64,000 bases of DNA from CAYXTI01 sp964468495 (GCA_964468495.1 CAYXTI010000010.1:1-64000); one strand, 5' to 3'. Positions 8,432 to 18,887 are shown, counted from the stretch's first letter. Translations and numbers: made by a program. The notes: a model not told the origin generated them from the letters alone.

Positions 8432-9205
8432 TTATATAATTTCTCCATAGGAAAAAATATAGATTTTATTATCTTCTAATTCTACAATAATTTCACCTTG
8501 ATTGGTAATTGATTTTAAAATAGCTGCAAATCTTTTTTTATTAATATTAATTACAATATAGTCTTGTAAGTTGTAGCAATTTTTTAACCACTTTTTCCTT
8601 ATTTCTAGAAATAAGGAATTATAATTACTAGAGTTATACCAGTGTGAGTATAGTTGATCAAATTTATTAATTAATATATCAAATAGCTTATTATAATTTG
8701 GTAAATTAATTCCTTCATTACATAAACTAGTAGATAAATATACAGTATTTTGTGTACAGTTAATAACATTTACTCCAACGCCAATAATTATATATTGATG
8801 ATTTTTTATTTGAATAGATTGTAGTAAAATACCAGCAACTTTTTTATTATTTATTAAAATGTCGTTAGGCCATTTTATTTTTAGCTTATCCAATAATAAA
8901 TTTGCTTTATTTATATAAATTAAAGAAATAATAGTATCATATAATATTATTGCCATTAAAAATGGTAATTGTTGGATGAAGTTTTTATGACGATCCTCTA
9001 TATGTAGTAATATTGTCATATTTAGATTACCTTTTAGTGATTGCCATTTTTTATTGTTTTGCCCTATACCTGATGTTTGGTTATTAGCTAAAATTATATG
9101 GTCTATAGATAGGGGTGATTTTATTAATTCTTTTGCTACTAGGTTAGTGCTGTTAACAGTATCAAATATTAGTAAGTTATATTTATTAATTAAATTTAAA
9201 ATCAT
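8432..9205 (-). CDS. birA: Biotin--[acetyl-CoA-carboxylase] ligase
   Basis: Attaches biotin to the carboxyl-carrier protein of acyl-CoA carboxylases. The 257-residue protein has only the catalytic and C-terminal domains, without the N-terminal DNA-binding domain, so it cannot be a biotin repressor. The KWPNDI motif and following KVAGIL are clear. The biotinyl-AMP loop reads SGIGQNNKKW where GRGRxxxxW is usual, so two arginines are missing; this is a noticeable divergence. It follows nuoN by 13 bases, an arrangement common in alphaproteobacteria. Confidence 0.88.
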   Translation of the reverse strand: MILNLINKYNLLIFDTVNSTNLVAKELIKSPLSIDHIILANNQTSGIGQNNKKWQSLKGNLNMTILLHIEDRHKNFIQQLPFLMAIILYDTIISLIYINKANLLLDKLKIKWPNDILINNKKVAGILLQSIQIKNHQYIIIGVGVNVINCTQNTVYLSTSLCNEGINLPNYNKLFDILINKFDQLYSHWYNSSNYNSLFLEIRKKWLKNCYNLQDYIVININKKRFAAILKSITNQGEIIVELEDNKIYIFSYGEII

Positions 9206-9218
9206 AATTTAAGTTATA

Positions 9219-10640
9219 TTATAAATCCCTAATTATATTAGGGAATAATGATATAACAATGAATAAGAATAGAATAAATATTGTATTAAAAGTTACAATA
9301 ATCCTAAAAAGCATATTTTTTTGGTTGGTTATTATTGTTTTTGGGTTGATTTCCATGAAGTACATATATTTGACTATTTTTAAATAATAAAAAGCTGAGA
9401 TAACGGTTGTAAGTAAAGCAATAATTGCTAAAATAACTTCCCCGCATTTTAGTGTATGATATAATATATAATATTTACTAATAAATCCAGCAAGAGGTGG
9501 TATTCCTATCATAGAGAACATAGTAATAACAATAATTATTGATAGATTTTTATATTTAAAGGCAATTCCTTGAAGGTCATCAAAAGTGACTTCATCAATA
9601 TGATGACTAAATAAAATTATTAAACATAGGAAGAATGTAATAGTCCCAATAAGGTAAATAAATAAGTATATATATGTACTTATTTGTCCTTGATGTGATT
9701 TTAAAGATAGCCCTATTAGCATATAACCTATATTAGCAATGGTTGCATAAGCCCAAAATCTTTTAAGCGATGATTGGTTAATTGCCCCTAATGTTCCTAT
9801 ACACATTGATAAAATAGCAAATATTTTTAACAAGGTATATATATATTGAAGATTACCAATAGCATAATTAATAAGATTAATCAGTACAACAAACATAGCA
9901 ATTTTTGAGGAAGTAGAGAAAAAAACGACAGCAGCAATAGGAGAACCTTCATAAACATCAGGTAACCAAACATGTAAAGGAGCAGCAGCAATTTTAAAAA
10001 GTAGTACAAATACTACTATCATAACAGCAACAATTATTACGAGATTACTATTTTGTTTACTAGAGTATTCATATATATCACTAAATGTAATGCTTCCACT
10101 ATATCCATATAATAGAGAAACAGCAAATAGAAAAATACCACTTATTAATATTCCTAGTATAAAATATTTGATTCCAGCTTCAGATGATTTTATCTTATTA
10201 ACACTAAATGCTGTTAAAGCATAACTAGATAAAGATTGTAACTCTAAACCACAAAAAAGTAATAAAAAATCACGAGCAGATATAGAAATAAATAAACCTA
10301 AAGCAGAAAAAATAATTAAAGTTATAAACTCGTGTTTTATTATATTTTTTTTACTTTCTTTTATATTAATATAAACTAATATAGAAATAATACTAAATAT
10401 TAGTATAGAAGATTTGAATATTGCTATAGTCCTAGATGTTGCAAAGGATTGATTAAAACTTATATATTCTAGTTGAGAAAAGGGGTATATTAAAAATAAG
10501 CTTATTAATATCATAAAAAACAAAGTTATTTTTATAATAATTTTACTTAAATTGCTAAAATAGAGAATAATTAATTGTTGAGATAATGCTAGGAAAATCA
10601 TTATAATTTCTGGAATAATTATAGAAAAATTACTTAACAT
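9219..10640 (-). CDS. nuoN: NADH-quinone oxidoreductase subunit N
   Basis: Antiporter-like membrane subunit of respiratory complex I, one of the three proton-pumping modules. It has 473 residues and is very hydrophobic throughout, with the conserved motif APLHVWLPDVYEGSP and the region PPLAGFISKYY typical of NuoN/ND2. It is the last nuo gene in the cluster, 30 bases after nuoM, followed by birA. An inverted repeat overlaps its last codons. Confidence 0.97.
   Translation of the reverse strand: MLSNFSIIIPEIIMIFLALSQQLIILYFSNLSKIIIKITLFFMILISLFLIYPFSQLEYISFNQSFATSRTIAIFKSSILIFSIISILVYINIKESKKNIIKHEFITLIIFSALGLFISISARDFLLLFCGLELQSLSSYALTAFSVNKIKSSEAGIKYFILGILISGIFLFAVSLLYGYSGSITFSDIYEYSSKQNSNLVIIVAVMIVVFVLLFKIAAAPLHVWLPDVYEGSPIAAVVFFSTSSKIAMFVVLINLINYAIGNLQYIYTLLKIFAILSMCIGTLGAINQSSLKRFWAYATIANIGYMLIGLSLKSHQGQISTYIYLFIYLIGTITFFLCLIILFSHHIDEVTFDDLQGIAFKYKNLSIIIVITMFSMIGIPPLAGFISKYYILYHTLKCGEVILAIIALLTTVISAFYYLKIVKYMYFMEINPKTIITNQKNMLFRIIVTFNTIFILFLFIVISLFPNIIRDL
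9226..9244 (-). terminator. Small hairpin over the 3' end of nuoN
   Basis: TCCCTAAT (9226-9233) and ATTAGGGA (9237-9244) form an 8-bp stem with a three-base loop within the last nuoN codons, before birA. It may be a weak terminator or mRNA-processing hairpin; there is no U-tract, so confidence is low. Confidence 0.3.
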
Positions 10641-10670
10641 ATTGCTAATTCTTATTGTTTATTATAGTCT

Positions 10671-12155
10671 TTAAAATATATATACTAGTTTTTCAACTGT
10701 AGCCTTTATATTAGTCAAAATATAATTAGGACATATTCCATTATAAATAATTAAAATTCCTAAAGGAATGAGCGTTATTTTTTCATATAAAGATAGATCT
10801 TTAAATGATTTTATATTATTATGAACTATCTCTCCTAGCATAATATCTCTATAGAGTTTTAACATATATATTACCCCTAGTATACCACCCAAAACTAGAA
10901 TAATTCCAATTAAAGGGTTAGTTTTATAAACTGATAGGATACTAAAAAATTCTCCTATAAATCCACTTAGTCCAGGTAAGCCTATAGATGCTAATACTAT
11001 TATCAAAAATAAAACAGCAAGGGTAGGCATAACAGTAGCAACCCCTCCATATTGATCAATATCTTGTGTTTTGTTTCTTTGATATAGCATTCCTATTATT
11101 AAAAATAATCCAGAAGAGGTAAGAGTATGGCTAATCATTTGAAATATAGCAGCACTGATACCAGTTGAAGAAAAAGTAAATATAGCAGCAGTAACATAAC
11201 CCATATGAGCTATAGAAGAATAAGCTATCATATTTTTGATATTATATTGTGATAAAGCAATCATAGAAGCATATATAATAGCGATGGCGCTTAATAATAA
11301 TACATAAGAAGAGAATAATACTGAAACCATAGGAAACATTGGTAATAAAATTCGTAATATAGCATATCCTCCAATTTTTAATAAAATACCAGCTAACATA
11401 ACTGATCCTGCTGTAGGGGCTTGTACATGAGCATCAGGTAGCCATGTATGTATTGGTATGATAGGTATTTTTATAGCACAGGCAAAAAATATTCCTAACC
11501 ATAGTAGTTTTTGTATATTAAAAGGTAAATTAGGAGTTATATTAACAAGCTCAATAATATTAAAGGTAGATGTTTGTATATATATATATATAATTGATAT
11601 AAGAAAAAATACTGATCCGAAGAAAGTATAAATAAAGAATTTAGCAGCTGCATAGACTCTATTTTTTCCTCCCCATACACCTATTATAATATACATTGGA
11701 ATAAGTATTATTTCAAAAAATGCATAAAATATTAGTAAATTTAATGATAAAAAAGTTCCTAAACAAAATGATTCTAGTAATAAGAAGCATATAATAAGTT
11801 CTTTGATAAGTTTTTTGACAGTAAATGATATTATTATTACAGAAATGAGAGTTAACATTGGACTCAAGAAAATAAAAAATAAAGATAACCCATCTACAGC
11901 TAAGAATAAATTTAAGCCAATGCTAGGAATTAATGAATAATTTTCTATAAATTGAAATTCTCCTATACTAGAATCAAAATTTACTAATATATAAATTGCA
12001 AAATAACAATTGATTACAATGCTGAATAAAGCTAAGTATATTATTCTATTATTATTTGTTAACTTATTTTTTTTTTCATTACTAAATAATACTATACAAA
12101 AAGTACTTATTAAAGGCCAAATAATACTAATTAATAATATTGGAAAATTGAACAT
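10671..12155 (-). CDS. nuoM: NADH-quinone oxidoreductase subunit M
   Basis: Second antiporter-like proton-pumping subunit of complex I. It has 494 residues, about fourteen hydrophobic segments expected. Family motifs include PIHTWLPDAHVQAPTAGSV and the LPGLSGFIGEF region near residue 395. The start is ATG, with nuoL ending two bases upstream, so translation is probably coupled. Confidence 0.97.
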   Translation of the reverse strand: MFNFPILLISIIWPLISTFCIVLFSNEKKNKLTNNNRIIYLALFSIVINCYFAIYILVNFDSSIGEFQFIENYSLIPSIGLNLFLAVDGLSLFFIFLSPMLTLISVIIISFTVKKLIKELIICFLLLESFCLGTFLSLNLLIFYAFFEIILIPMYIIIGVWGGKNRVYAAAKFFIYTFFGSVFFLISIIYIYIQTSTFNIIELVNITPNLPFNIQKLLWLGIFFACAIKIPIIPIHTWLPDAHVQAPTAGSVMLAGILLKIGGYAILRILLPMFPMVSVLFSSYVLLLSAIAIIYASMIALSQYNIKNMIAYSSIAHMGYVTAAIFTFSSTGISAAIFQMISHTLTSSGLFLIIGMLYQRNKTQDIDQYGGVATVMPTLAVLFLIIVLASIGLPGLSGFIGEFFSILSVYKTNPLIGIILVLGGILGVIYMLKLYRDIMLGEIVHNNIKSFKDLSLYEKITLIPLGILIIYNGICPNYILTNIKATVEKLVYIF

Positions 12156-12157
12156 AT

Positions 12158-14101
12158 CTACAATATAGGAAAGTCAGTAATGATAAATACTGTTATAGAG
12201 GTTATTAATATAATCATAATGTATAAAAAATAATCTGAAATATATCCAGTATGAATGGTACGAATAAATGTTCCTAATTCTTTTACAATTACAGCTACAC
12301 CTTGAGGGCCAAATTTATCTAAAACTTTTTTATCTATTGTAGCTATGAATTTACTTAATAGATTAATAGTTTTAACTAAACAAATATTATATATTTGATC
12401 AATAAAAAATTTATTCTGTGCTAGATAATGAATTTTAAATATTTTTCTTTTTAGAATAACAGCTAAATTTCTATAATATAAAAATACAGCTATTATAACA
12501 CCTAAAATTGCTGTTAATAAAGGTAATATTTTTAAAATAGTATGAGTAATAGTGTGTTGAGAGTGATTAGGCAACTTTTTATATAAATCTAAGTTAAATA
12601 CTGAGCCAGATAAGAACCCAAAGGAGTTATGAATTTCTAATATATAATATCCCAGCATTCCAGAGAATAATGATCCAGCTACTAAAATAAATAATACCAT
12701 GTTTATAAAGAAAGGAGGTTCATCTATTTTATTAAAAATATTATCGTTAAGATTGGTTTTTTTATAAAAGACTAATATAATTATCTTTAATGAATAAATT
12801 GATGTTAAACATGCGCTAATAATGCCAATTATAAAAGCAAATTTTCCCTCATTACCTGTAGCAGCATAAGCTGATTCAATTATTAGGTCTTTAGAATAAA
12901 ATCCAGCAAAAGGAAATATACCCATTATAGCTAAAGATCCTATTAAAAAATTAACATATGTAATAGGCATTTTATTTTTTAATCCACCTAATAAGTATAT
13001 ATTTTGTTCATGTGTAACATGAATAATACTTCCTGCAGAAAGAAATAATAGAGATTTAAAAAATCCATGTGTTACTAGATGAAAGATAGCTGCTTGATAA
13101 GATGATACTCCACAGGCAAGAATCATATAACCTAATTGACTACAAGTAGAATAGGCTATAATTTTTTTTATATCATTTTGTGTAACAGCTATAATAGCTG
13201 CAAATATACAAGTAGATGTTCCTATTATAGTAATAAATTTTAATGTAGTAGGACTATATTCATAGATAAAAGAGCATCTTACTAGCAAGAAAACTCCTGC
13301 TGTCACCATTGTTGCAGAATGTATTAGAGCAGATACAGGGGTTGGGCCTTCCATTGCATCAGGTAACCAAACATGCATGCCTATCTGAGCAGATTTACCC
13401 ATGCAGCCTATAAATAATAAAAAAGAAATATAATCTAGTACTGGTATATTTATTTGTAGTAAATTAAAAGTTGTTTTAGATAAAGATTCTGCTTTTATAA
13501 ATATATCATTAAAATTTAAGCTATTAGTATAAAAAACAATAGTTACTAAACCTATAATTATAGCGGAATCAGCAATTCTATTAACTATAAAGGCTTTAAT
13601 TGCTGCATTATTAGCCGATTTTTTTTTATAGTAATACCCTATTAATAGATAAGAGCATACTCCAACTCCCTCCCATCCAAAGAATAGTTGTAGGAAATTG
13701 TTAGCTGCTACTAGCATAAGCATAAAAAATGTAAATAGAGATAAGAATGATAAAAATTTAGCTAAGTACTTATCTTTATTCATATACCATAATGAGTAAA
13801 CATGTACTACAAAGGATACTGTAGTAATAAGTAAAAACATTATAGATGTTAATTGATCTACATAAATTTCCCATTTAATGCTTATATTATTAATATTAAT
13901 CCATGTAGATAGGATAATATAAATTTTTTGTTTTTTTAATCCGCTATAAATAAAAATAATAATAGAACTTATGTGAGAAATAAGTGTTGAAGAGATTGCT
14001 ATTATTTTTAATAAATTATAATTAATTTTTCTATATAAAATACCATTAATAATACTTGATAATAGAGGAAGAAAAATAATTGTTATTGCAAGAATATACA
14101 T
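12158..14101 (-). CDS. nuoL: NADH-quinone oxidoreductase subunit L
   Basis: Distal proton-pumping subunit of complex I, with the long lateral helix. From the chosen ATG (14099-14101, MYILAITII) it has 647 residues. An upstream in-frame start at 14146 would overlap nuoK by 35 bases and prepend a Lys/Ile-rich stretch not typical of the family, so I prefer 14101, which leaves a ten-base gap after nuoK. Motifs GWEGVGVCSYLLIGYYY and HVWLPDAMEGPTPVSALIH are diagnostic. Confidence 0.96.
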   Translation of the reverse strand: MYILAITIIFLPLLSSIINGILYRKINYNLLKIIAISSTLISHISSIIIFIYSGLKKQKIYIILSTWININNISIKWEIYVDQLTSIMFLLITTVSFVVHVYSLWYMNKDKYLAKFLSFLSLFTFFMLMLVAANNFLQLFFGWEGVGVCSYLLIGYYYKKKSANNAAIKAFIVNRIADSAIIIGLVTIVFYTNSLNFNDIFIKAESLSKTTFNLLQINIPVLDYISFLLFIGCMGKSAQIGMHVWLPDAMEGPTPVSALIHSATMVTAGVFLLVRCSFIYEYSPTTLKFITIIGTSTCIFAAIIAVTQNDIKKIIAYSTCSQLGYMILACGVSSYQAAIFHLVTHGFFKSLLFLSAGSIIHVTHEQNIYLLGGLKNKMPITYVNFLIGSLAIMGIFPFAGFYSKDLIIESAYAATGNEGKFAFIIGIISACLTSIYSLKIIILVFYKKTNLNDNIFNKIDEPPFFINMVLFILVAGSLFSGMLGYYILEIHNSFGFLSGSVFNLDLYKKLPNHSQHTITHTILKILPLLTAILGVIIAVFLYYRNLAVILKRKIFKIHYLAQNKFFIDQIYNICLVKTINLLSKFIATIDKKVLDKFGPQGVAVIVKELGTFIRTIHTGYISDYFLYIMIILITSITVFIITDFPIL

Positions 14102-14111
14102 ATTATTAGAC

Positions 14112-14429
14112 TTAATTTTTAAGATTATTAATATTTTTAATATCAATAGAGTTACTATTTCTAAAATATAAGACTAATATAGCAAGTCCTATAGATATTT
14201 CTGCTGCTGATACAGAGAGTATAATAAGACTAAATATTTGTCCTATTGGATTCCTTACATACACTGAGAACGCAACAAAGTTAATATTAACAGCTAGGAT
14301 TATTAGCTCTATAGACATTAGAATAGATATTATATTTTTACGATTAAGAATTAATCCTGCAATGCTAATAGAAAATAATGTTGCTGATAAAATTAAATAA
14401 TGATTAATAGATATCTTATTAAGTATCAT
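14112..14429 (-). CDS. nuoK: NADH-quinone oxidoreductase subunit K
   Basis: Small three-helix membrane subunit of complex I in the proton channel region. It has 105 residues. The conserved intramembrane Glu residues are visible in LMSIELIILAVN and SAAEISIGLAI. It overlaps the end of nuoJ by 11 bases, as usual in compact nuo operons, and nuoL follows. Confidence 0.96.
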   Translation of the reverse strand: MILNKISINHYLILSATLFSISIAGLILNRKNIISILMSIELIILAVNINFVAFSVYVRNPIGQIFSLIILSVSAAEISIGLAILVLYFRNSNSIDIKNINNLKN

Positions 14430-15039
14430 AATCTAAGTTATTTACTCCAGTTTTTTGTTCTACTTTTGATAATATTAAACTATTATTTTTATTTCTTTCT
14501 TTTTGAAAAAAAGTATTTTGTTTTTTTACTCCTGATCGCAATCTATGGGTCAAAGTAATAGTAGCAATCATAGATACTAATAAGCAAATTCCTATAGTTT
14601 GAAATGGTAATATAAAATCAGTATATAATAGTTTTCCTATAGTATATACATTAGTTATTTTTTCATTAATTTCTAGCTGAGAATTTTCTATTTGGTTTAT
14701 AGGTTTTATTTTTACTAAGGATAATGTTATCAGATCAACAAATAATAATACTGAGATTAATAAGACTATTTTTTTGTTAGTTATATTTTTACTATTAAGT
14801 ATCTCATATTTTATATCTAACATCATTATTACAAACAAGAATAAAACTGCAATAGCTCCAACATATATGATAATTAATATCATTGCAATAAATTCTGCAC
14901 TAATTAATACCATTAATCCTGCGCCATTACAAAAGGTAAAAATTAACCATAATACAGAGTAAACAGGATTATTACTTAAAATAACCATAAATGCTCCAAG
15001 AATTAGTAATGCTGCAAAAAGATAAAAGAATAATACCAT
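14419..15039 (-). CDS. nuoJ: NADH-quinone oxidoreductase subunit J
   Basis: Membrane subunit of complex I that contributes the flexible helix of the E-channel. It has 206 residues, with NPVYSVLWLIFTFCNGAG and the conserved IIYVGAIAVLFLFVIMMLD segment. The C-terminal tail is a basic, Asn/Lys-rich extension after the last membrane helix. It lies two bases after nuoI and overlaps nuoK. Confidence 0.96.
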   Translation of the reverse strand: MVLFFYLFAALLILGAFMVILSNNPVYSVLWLIFTFCNGAGLMVLISAEFIAMILIIIYVGAIAVLFLFVIMMLDIKYEILNSKNITNKKIVLLISVLLFVDLITLSLVKIKPINQIENSQLEINEKITNVYTIGKLLYTDFILPFQTIGICLLVSMIATITLTHRLRSGVKKQNTFFQKERNKNNSLILSKVEQKTGVNNLDYDT

Positions 15040-15041
15040 AA

Positions 15042-15521
15042 TTACTTGTAGGGATAATCTATTTTTATTTTATTTGCTAGAGATTGCTCCCAGATATCAC
15101 CATTTTTTAGTAATCTTTCCTTATTATATAATAGTTCTTGGTGAGTATAAGTAGCAAATTCAAAATTTGGGCCTTCTACAATTGCATCAACAGGGCATGC
15201 TTCTTGGCACAAGCCACAGTAAATACATTTTGTCATATCTATATCATATCTAGTGGTACGCCTACTACCATCTTTACGCTCTTCTGCTTCTATAATAATA
15301 GCTTGTGCCGGGCAGATTGCTTCACATAATTTACAGGCTATACATCTTTCTTCTCCATTTGGATATCTCCTTAAAGCATGTTCTCCTTTGAACCTTGGAC
15401 TTATTGGACTTTTTTCATATGGATAATTAATAGTAACTTTAGGCCTAAAAAGATATTTTATTGTAAGAGCTAAGCCTTTTAATATTTCATACAATAGAAG
15501 TGATTTGATATATTTAATCAT
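15042..15521 (-). CDS. nuoI: NADH-quinone oxidoreductase subunit I (2x[4Fe-4S])
   Basis: Peripheral-arm subunit carrying clusters N6a and N6b, passing electrons towards the quinone site. It has 159 residues with two complete ferredoxin motifs, CIACKLCEAICP and CIYCGLCQEACP. The N-terminal part has the amphipathic segment and the RFKGEHALRRYPNGEERC sequence seen in mitochondrial and alphaproteobacterial homologues. nuoH lies upstream by 23 bases. Confidence 0.98.
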   Translation of the reverse strand: MIKYIKSLLLYEILKGLALTIKYLFRPKVTINYPYEKSPISPRFKGEHALRRYPNGEERCIACKLCEAICPAQAIIIEAEERKDGSRRTTRYDIDMTKCIYCGLCQEACPVDAIVEGPNFEFATYTHQELLYNKERLLKNGDIWEQSLANKIKIDYPYK

Positions 15522-15544
15522 AAACCTACATTAGTTCTTTTAAA

Positions 15545-16555
15545 TTATGGTAAATGGTCTGTATATATTAATATAGATGATACTAATACTACCCAAAACA
15601 ATGATATTGGTAATAATACTTTCCATCCAATAATCATCAATTGGTCATATCTGTAGCGCGGTAATGTAGCTCTAATCCATAAAAATACAAATATTAAGCA
15701 AGTTATCTTTAGTAAAAACCAAATAGCACCAGGAATGAATTCTAAGCATTCTAATCCAAATGGAGGTAAATATCCACCTAGGAAAAAGGTAGTAGTCATT
15801 GCACTTACAAGTGCCATATTTGCATATTCGCCTAAAAAAAATAATGCAAAACTCATTGATGAATATTCTACATTATATCCTGCTACTAGTTCTGATTCTG
15901 CTTCTGGTAAATCAAAAGGTAATCTATTTGTTTCAGCAAGTACTGATATAAAGAATATTATTGCCATAGGGGAGATTAGTAATTTAATCCATATTGGCAT
16001 ATTTCTTTGTGTTTCTACTATTGTAGATAAATTTAGCGATCCTGTTACAAGTAGCACACATATTATTACTAGCCCCATTGATAATTCATATGAAATCATC
16101 TGGGCACTTGATCGTATAGCACCTAAGAAAGCATATTTAGAATTGCTAGCCCAGCCGGCAATTATTATACCATATACACCTAAAGATGATATTGCAAGCA
16201 CATACAATACCCCTACGTTTATATTGGCTATAACAAATTGTTGTGATATTGGAATTACTGCCCACCCGATTAAGCTTAGTGTGAAAGTAATCATAGGGGC
16301 TAAAATAAACAAAATTTTATTTGATTTACTAGGAATTATAATTTCTTTAAATATTAATTTGATGGCATCTGCAATTGGTTGCAAAAGACCAAAAGGACCA
16401 ACTATGTTAGGTCCTTTACGCATTTGCATTAATCCTATAACCCTACGTTCAAAATATGTTAAGTATGCTACAAATAATATCAATGGAATTACTAATATTA
16501 GTATTTTAAATGCTATATGTGATATATAATTTATATTTTGATAAAATAAATCCAT
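15545..16555 (-). CDS. nuoH: NADH-quinone oxidoreductase subunit H
   Basis: Membrane subunit that forms the quinone-binding chamber with NuoB and NuoD. It has 336 residues. It contains RRVIGLMQMRKGPN, GPFGLLQPIADAIKL and LAETNRLPFDLPEAESEL, the strongly conserved ND1 signatures. It starts the nuoH-birA run; the gap to nuoG is 289 bases, so it may have its own promoter. Confidence 0.98.
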   Translation of the reverse strand: MDLFYQNINYISHIAFKILILVIPLILFVAYLTYFERRVIGLMQMRKGPNIVGPFGLLQPIADAIKLIFKEIIIPSKSNKILFILAPMITFTLSLIGWAVIPISQQFVIANINVGVLYVLAISSLGVYGIIIAGWASNSKYAFLGAIRSSAQMISYELSMGLVIICVLLVTGSLNLSTIVETQRNMPIWIKLLISPMAIIFFISVLAETNRLPFDLPEAESELVAGYNVEYSSMSFALFFLGEYANMALVSAMTTTFFLGGYLPPFGLECLEFIPGAIWFLLKITCLIFVFLWIRATLPRYRYDQLMIIGWKVLLPISLFWVVLVSSILIYTDHLP

Positions 16556-16844
16556 AAACCTTAATCTTTCTATAATTTTTATTATCTGTATTATGCCTTG
16601 TATAAATTTTATCTATTAACTATTTAAGGTATTATTATATATTCCTTTATCAAATAGACTTTATTTTTAAGCTATTAACTAAATAAAACATATAAATTAA
16701 AGAGATACCTTTTTGTATACCATTTATAATGATATAGATCTAAAAGAAATATAGCAAGAAATATAAAATTATAGACTACTTAATTAGCTTATTTAAAATA
16801 AATATAAAATTTATTGTATATTAGTAATTTTTTTTAAGATATAG

Positions 16845-18887
16845 TTATGGATTAGATTGATGTTCTTGAATACATTTAGCCATAATTACAGATGCTCTAG
16901 TAATAGGATCAGTCATGTAATAATTAGTATCTATATTTTTGATATCACTTTTAATAAGTGATCCATTTATGTGTAATGGAGTAAATTTTTGTACTGCTAT
17001 TTGATTCATTTTAGTAAAGATATCACATTCACTAGCCATTGCATTCCTTACATCTGTTAATGTTTTTATATTTTTTAAAAAATCTAATTGATGTGCTATA
17101 TCACAAATTACTTTCCAACTATTTTTAGCTATGCCAGGAGCTGGTACTGCTTTTCTTGAATATTGAGGACGTCCTTCAAAATTAATGTATATACCTTCTT
17201 GTTCAGTATATGCAGCTGAAGGAAGAATGATATCTGCTCTATTTGCACCAGCATCTCCGTGATGACCTTGGTATATCACAAAAGTATTATTTGAGATTTT
17301 ACTCATATCAATATCATCAGCACCTAATAAATATAAAATTTTTACTTCTCCTGTATGAGTTTTTTGTAATATTTTCTCTGTTCCTAATCCAGGTTTATCA
17401 TAATAACACCCTAGATCTAATCCTCCTACAGAAGATGCATGGTTATGTATTATATTAAAACCATTCCAGTCATTTCTAACTATATTATATTTTTTTACTA
17501 TATTATGTATTAGTGAGATAATTATATCACTATCTTTTCTTACTAGAACCCCATCTCCAATTATTATCATAGGGTATTTTGCATTTTGTAGATTTATAGC
17601 AAAATCATGAGTTTGATCTAATAATTGATGTAGTATCTGTGTATTAGACCCAAGTTCAATTATTTTATATGTTTGATTTTTTGATAAGCCTATTTGTGCT
17701 ACCGTTAACTGCTTCGATCTTACTCTTATTCCTATTTTAGCATTTAGGATAGGGGCAACTTTTCTTAAATTTGTTCCAATTAATAAACATAAATCAGATT
17801 TATTTACACCTGTGATAGAAGAATTAAATAAATAATTACTTCTGCTAGTAGTGTCAAAATGATAACCTAATAGATTTGAATCGATCATTTTAGATCCAAG
17901 ATGAGATAATAGCTTTTTTAATACAAACATTGATTCACATGGTTCAGTAAAACCTACTAGAGCAGCTATTTTTTTTCTATCTTTTAGCTCAAGAGTGCTA
18001 ATAATTCTATTTATAGCTTGATTCCAATTAGATTTTTCTAATTTATTGCCTTGTTTAATGTATGGTTGATCTAATCTTTGAATTTTTAAGCCATCATAAG
18101 AAAAACGAGCTTTATCTGATATCCATTCTTCATTAATATCTTCATTTAATTTAGGAATTATTCTCATAATTTCAAGATCACGAGCATCTATTCTAATATT
18201 TGATCCCATAGCATCCATCACATCAATAGATTCTGTTTTTTCTACTTCCCAGCTTCTTAATGTAAAAGAATATGGTTTTGAAGTTAAGGCTCCTACTGGA
18301 CATAAATCAATTAAGTTACCAGATAGCTCAGAAGTTAAGCTTTTATTTAAATAACTAATGATTTCCATATTTTCTCCTCTACCAATTGCACCTATCTCAT
18401 CAATGCCAGCAACATCAGAGGCAAACCTAATGCACCTAGTACAATGTATGCATCTGGTCATATGAGTTTTTATTAATGGACCTAAATATTTTTCTGTTAC
18501 TGATCTTTTATTTTCTATATACCTACTTTTTCCTTTACCATACTTAAAGGACTGATCTTGTAAATCACATTCTCCACCTTGATCACAAATAGGACAATCT
18601 AATGGATGATTGATTAATAAGAATTCCATTACTCCTGCTCTAGCTTTTTGTACTTTTATGCTATTAGTTTCAATTATCATATTATTTTCTGCAGGAAATG
18701 AGCAAGAAGCGATAAGTTTTGGAGATGATATTAATTCTACTAAACACATTCGACAGTTTCCTGCTATGTTTAGGCGTTGATGAAAACAAAAATGAGGAAT
18801 TTCATAAGCTGCCTGTTGACATGCTTGCATTACTGTTAAACCATCTTCTATTTCGATTGGTATTTTATTTATAGTAAGTTTAATCAT
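16845..18887 (-). CDS. nuoG: NADH-quinone oxidoreductase subunit G
   Basis: Large iron-sulfur subunit of the peripheral arm. It has 680 residues, the mitochondrial-like size. The N-terminal [2Fe-2S] cluster ligands are in CRMCLVE and nearby Cys residues, then CPICDQGGECDLQD, followed by the [4Fe-4S] set in CIHCTRCIRFASD. The remainder is the molybdopterin-oxidoreductase-like domain without cofactor motifs. nuoA-F are not upstream: the next gene is divergent pyrH, so complex I genes are dispersed. Confidence 0.97.
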   Translation of the reverse strand: MIKLTINKIPIEIEDGLTVMQACQQAAYEIPHFCFHQRLNIAGNCRMCLVELISSPKLIASCSFPAENNMIIETNSIKVQKARAGVMEFLLINHPLDCPICDQGGECDLQDQSFKYGKGKSRYIENKRSVTEKYLGPLIKTHMTRCIHCTRCIRFASDVAGIDEIGAIGRGENMEIISYLNKSLTSELSGNLIDLCPVGALTSKPYSFTLRSWEVEKTESIDVMDAMGSNIRIDARDLEIMRIIPKLNEDINEEWISDKARFSYDGLKIQRLDQPYIKQGNKLEKSNWNQAINRIISTLELKDRKKIAALVGFTEPCESMFVLKKLLSHLGSKMIDSNLLGYHFDTTSRSNYLFNSSITGVNKSDLCLLIGTNLRKVAPILNAKIGIRVRSKQLTVAQIGLSKNQTYKIIELGSNTQILHQLLDQTHDFAINLQNAKYPMIIIGDGVLVRKDSDIIISLIHNIVKKYNIVRNDWNGFNIIHNHASSVGGLDLGCYYDKPGLGTEKILQKTHTGEVKILYLLGADDIDMSKISNNTFVIYQGHHGDAGANRADIILPSAAYTEQEGIYINFEGRPQYSRKAVPAPGIAKNSWKVICDIAHQLDFLKNIKTLTDVRNAMASECDIFTKMNQIAVQKFTPLHINGSLIKSDIKNIDTNYYMTDPITRASVIMAKCIQEHQSNP

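Noticed and set aside
14102..14146. Upstream start of nuoL
   Set aside because: It would add fifteen atypical residues and overlap nuoK by 35 bases; the Met at 14101 fits the family better.
15735..16529. Long 264-codon plus-strand frame over nuoH
   Set aside because: It is the antisense shadow of the highly conserved nuoH; the residue composition is that of a reversed membrane protein.
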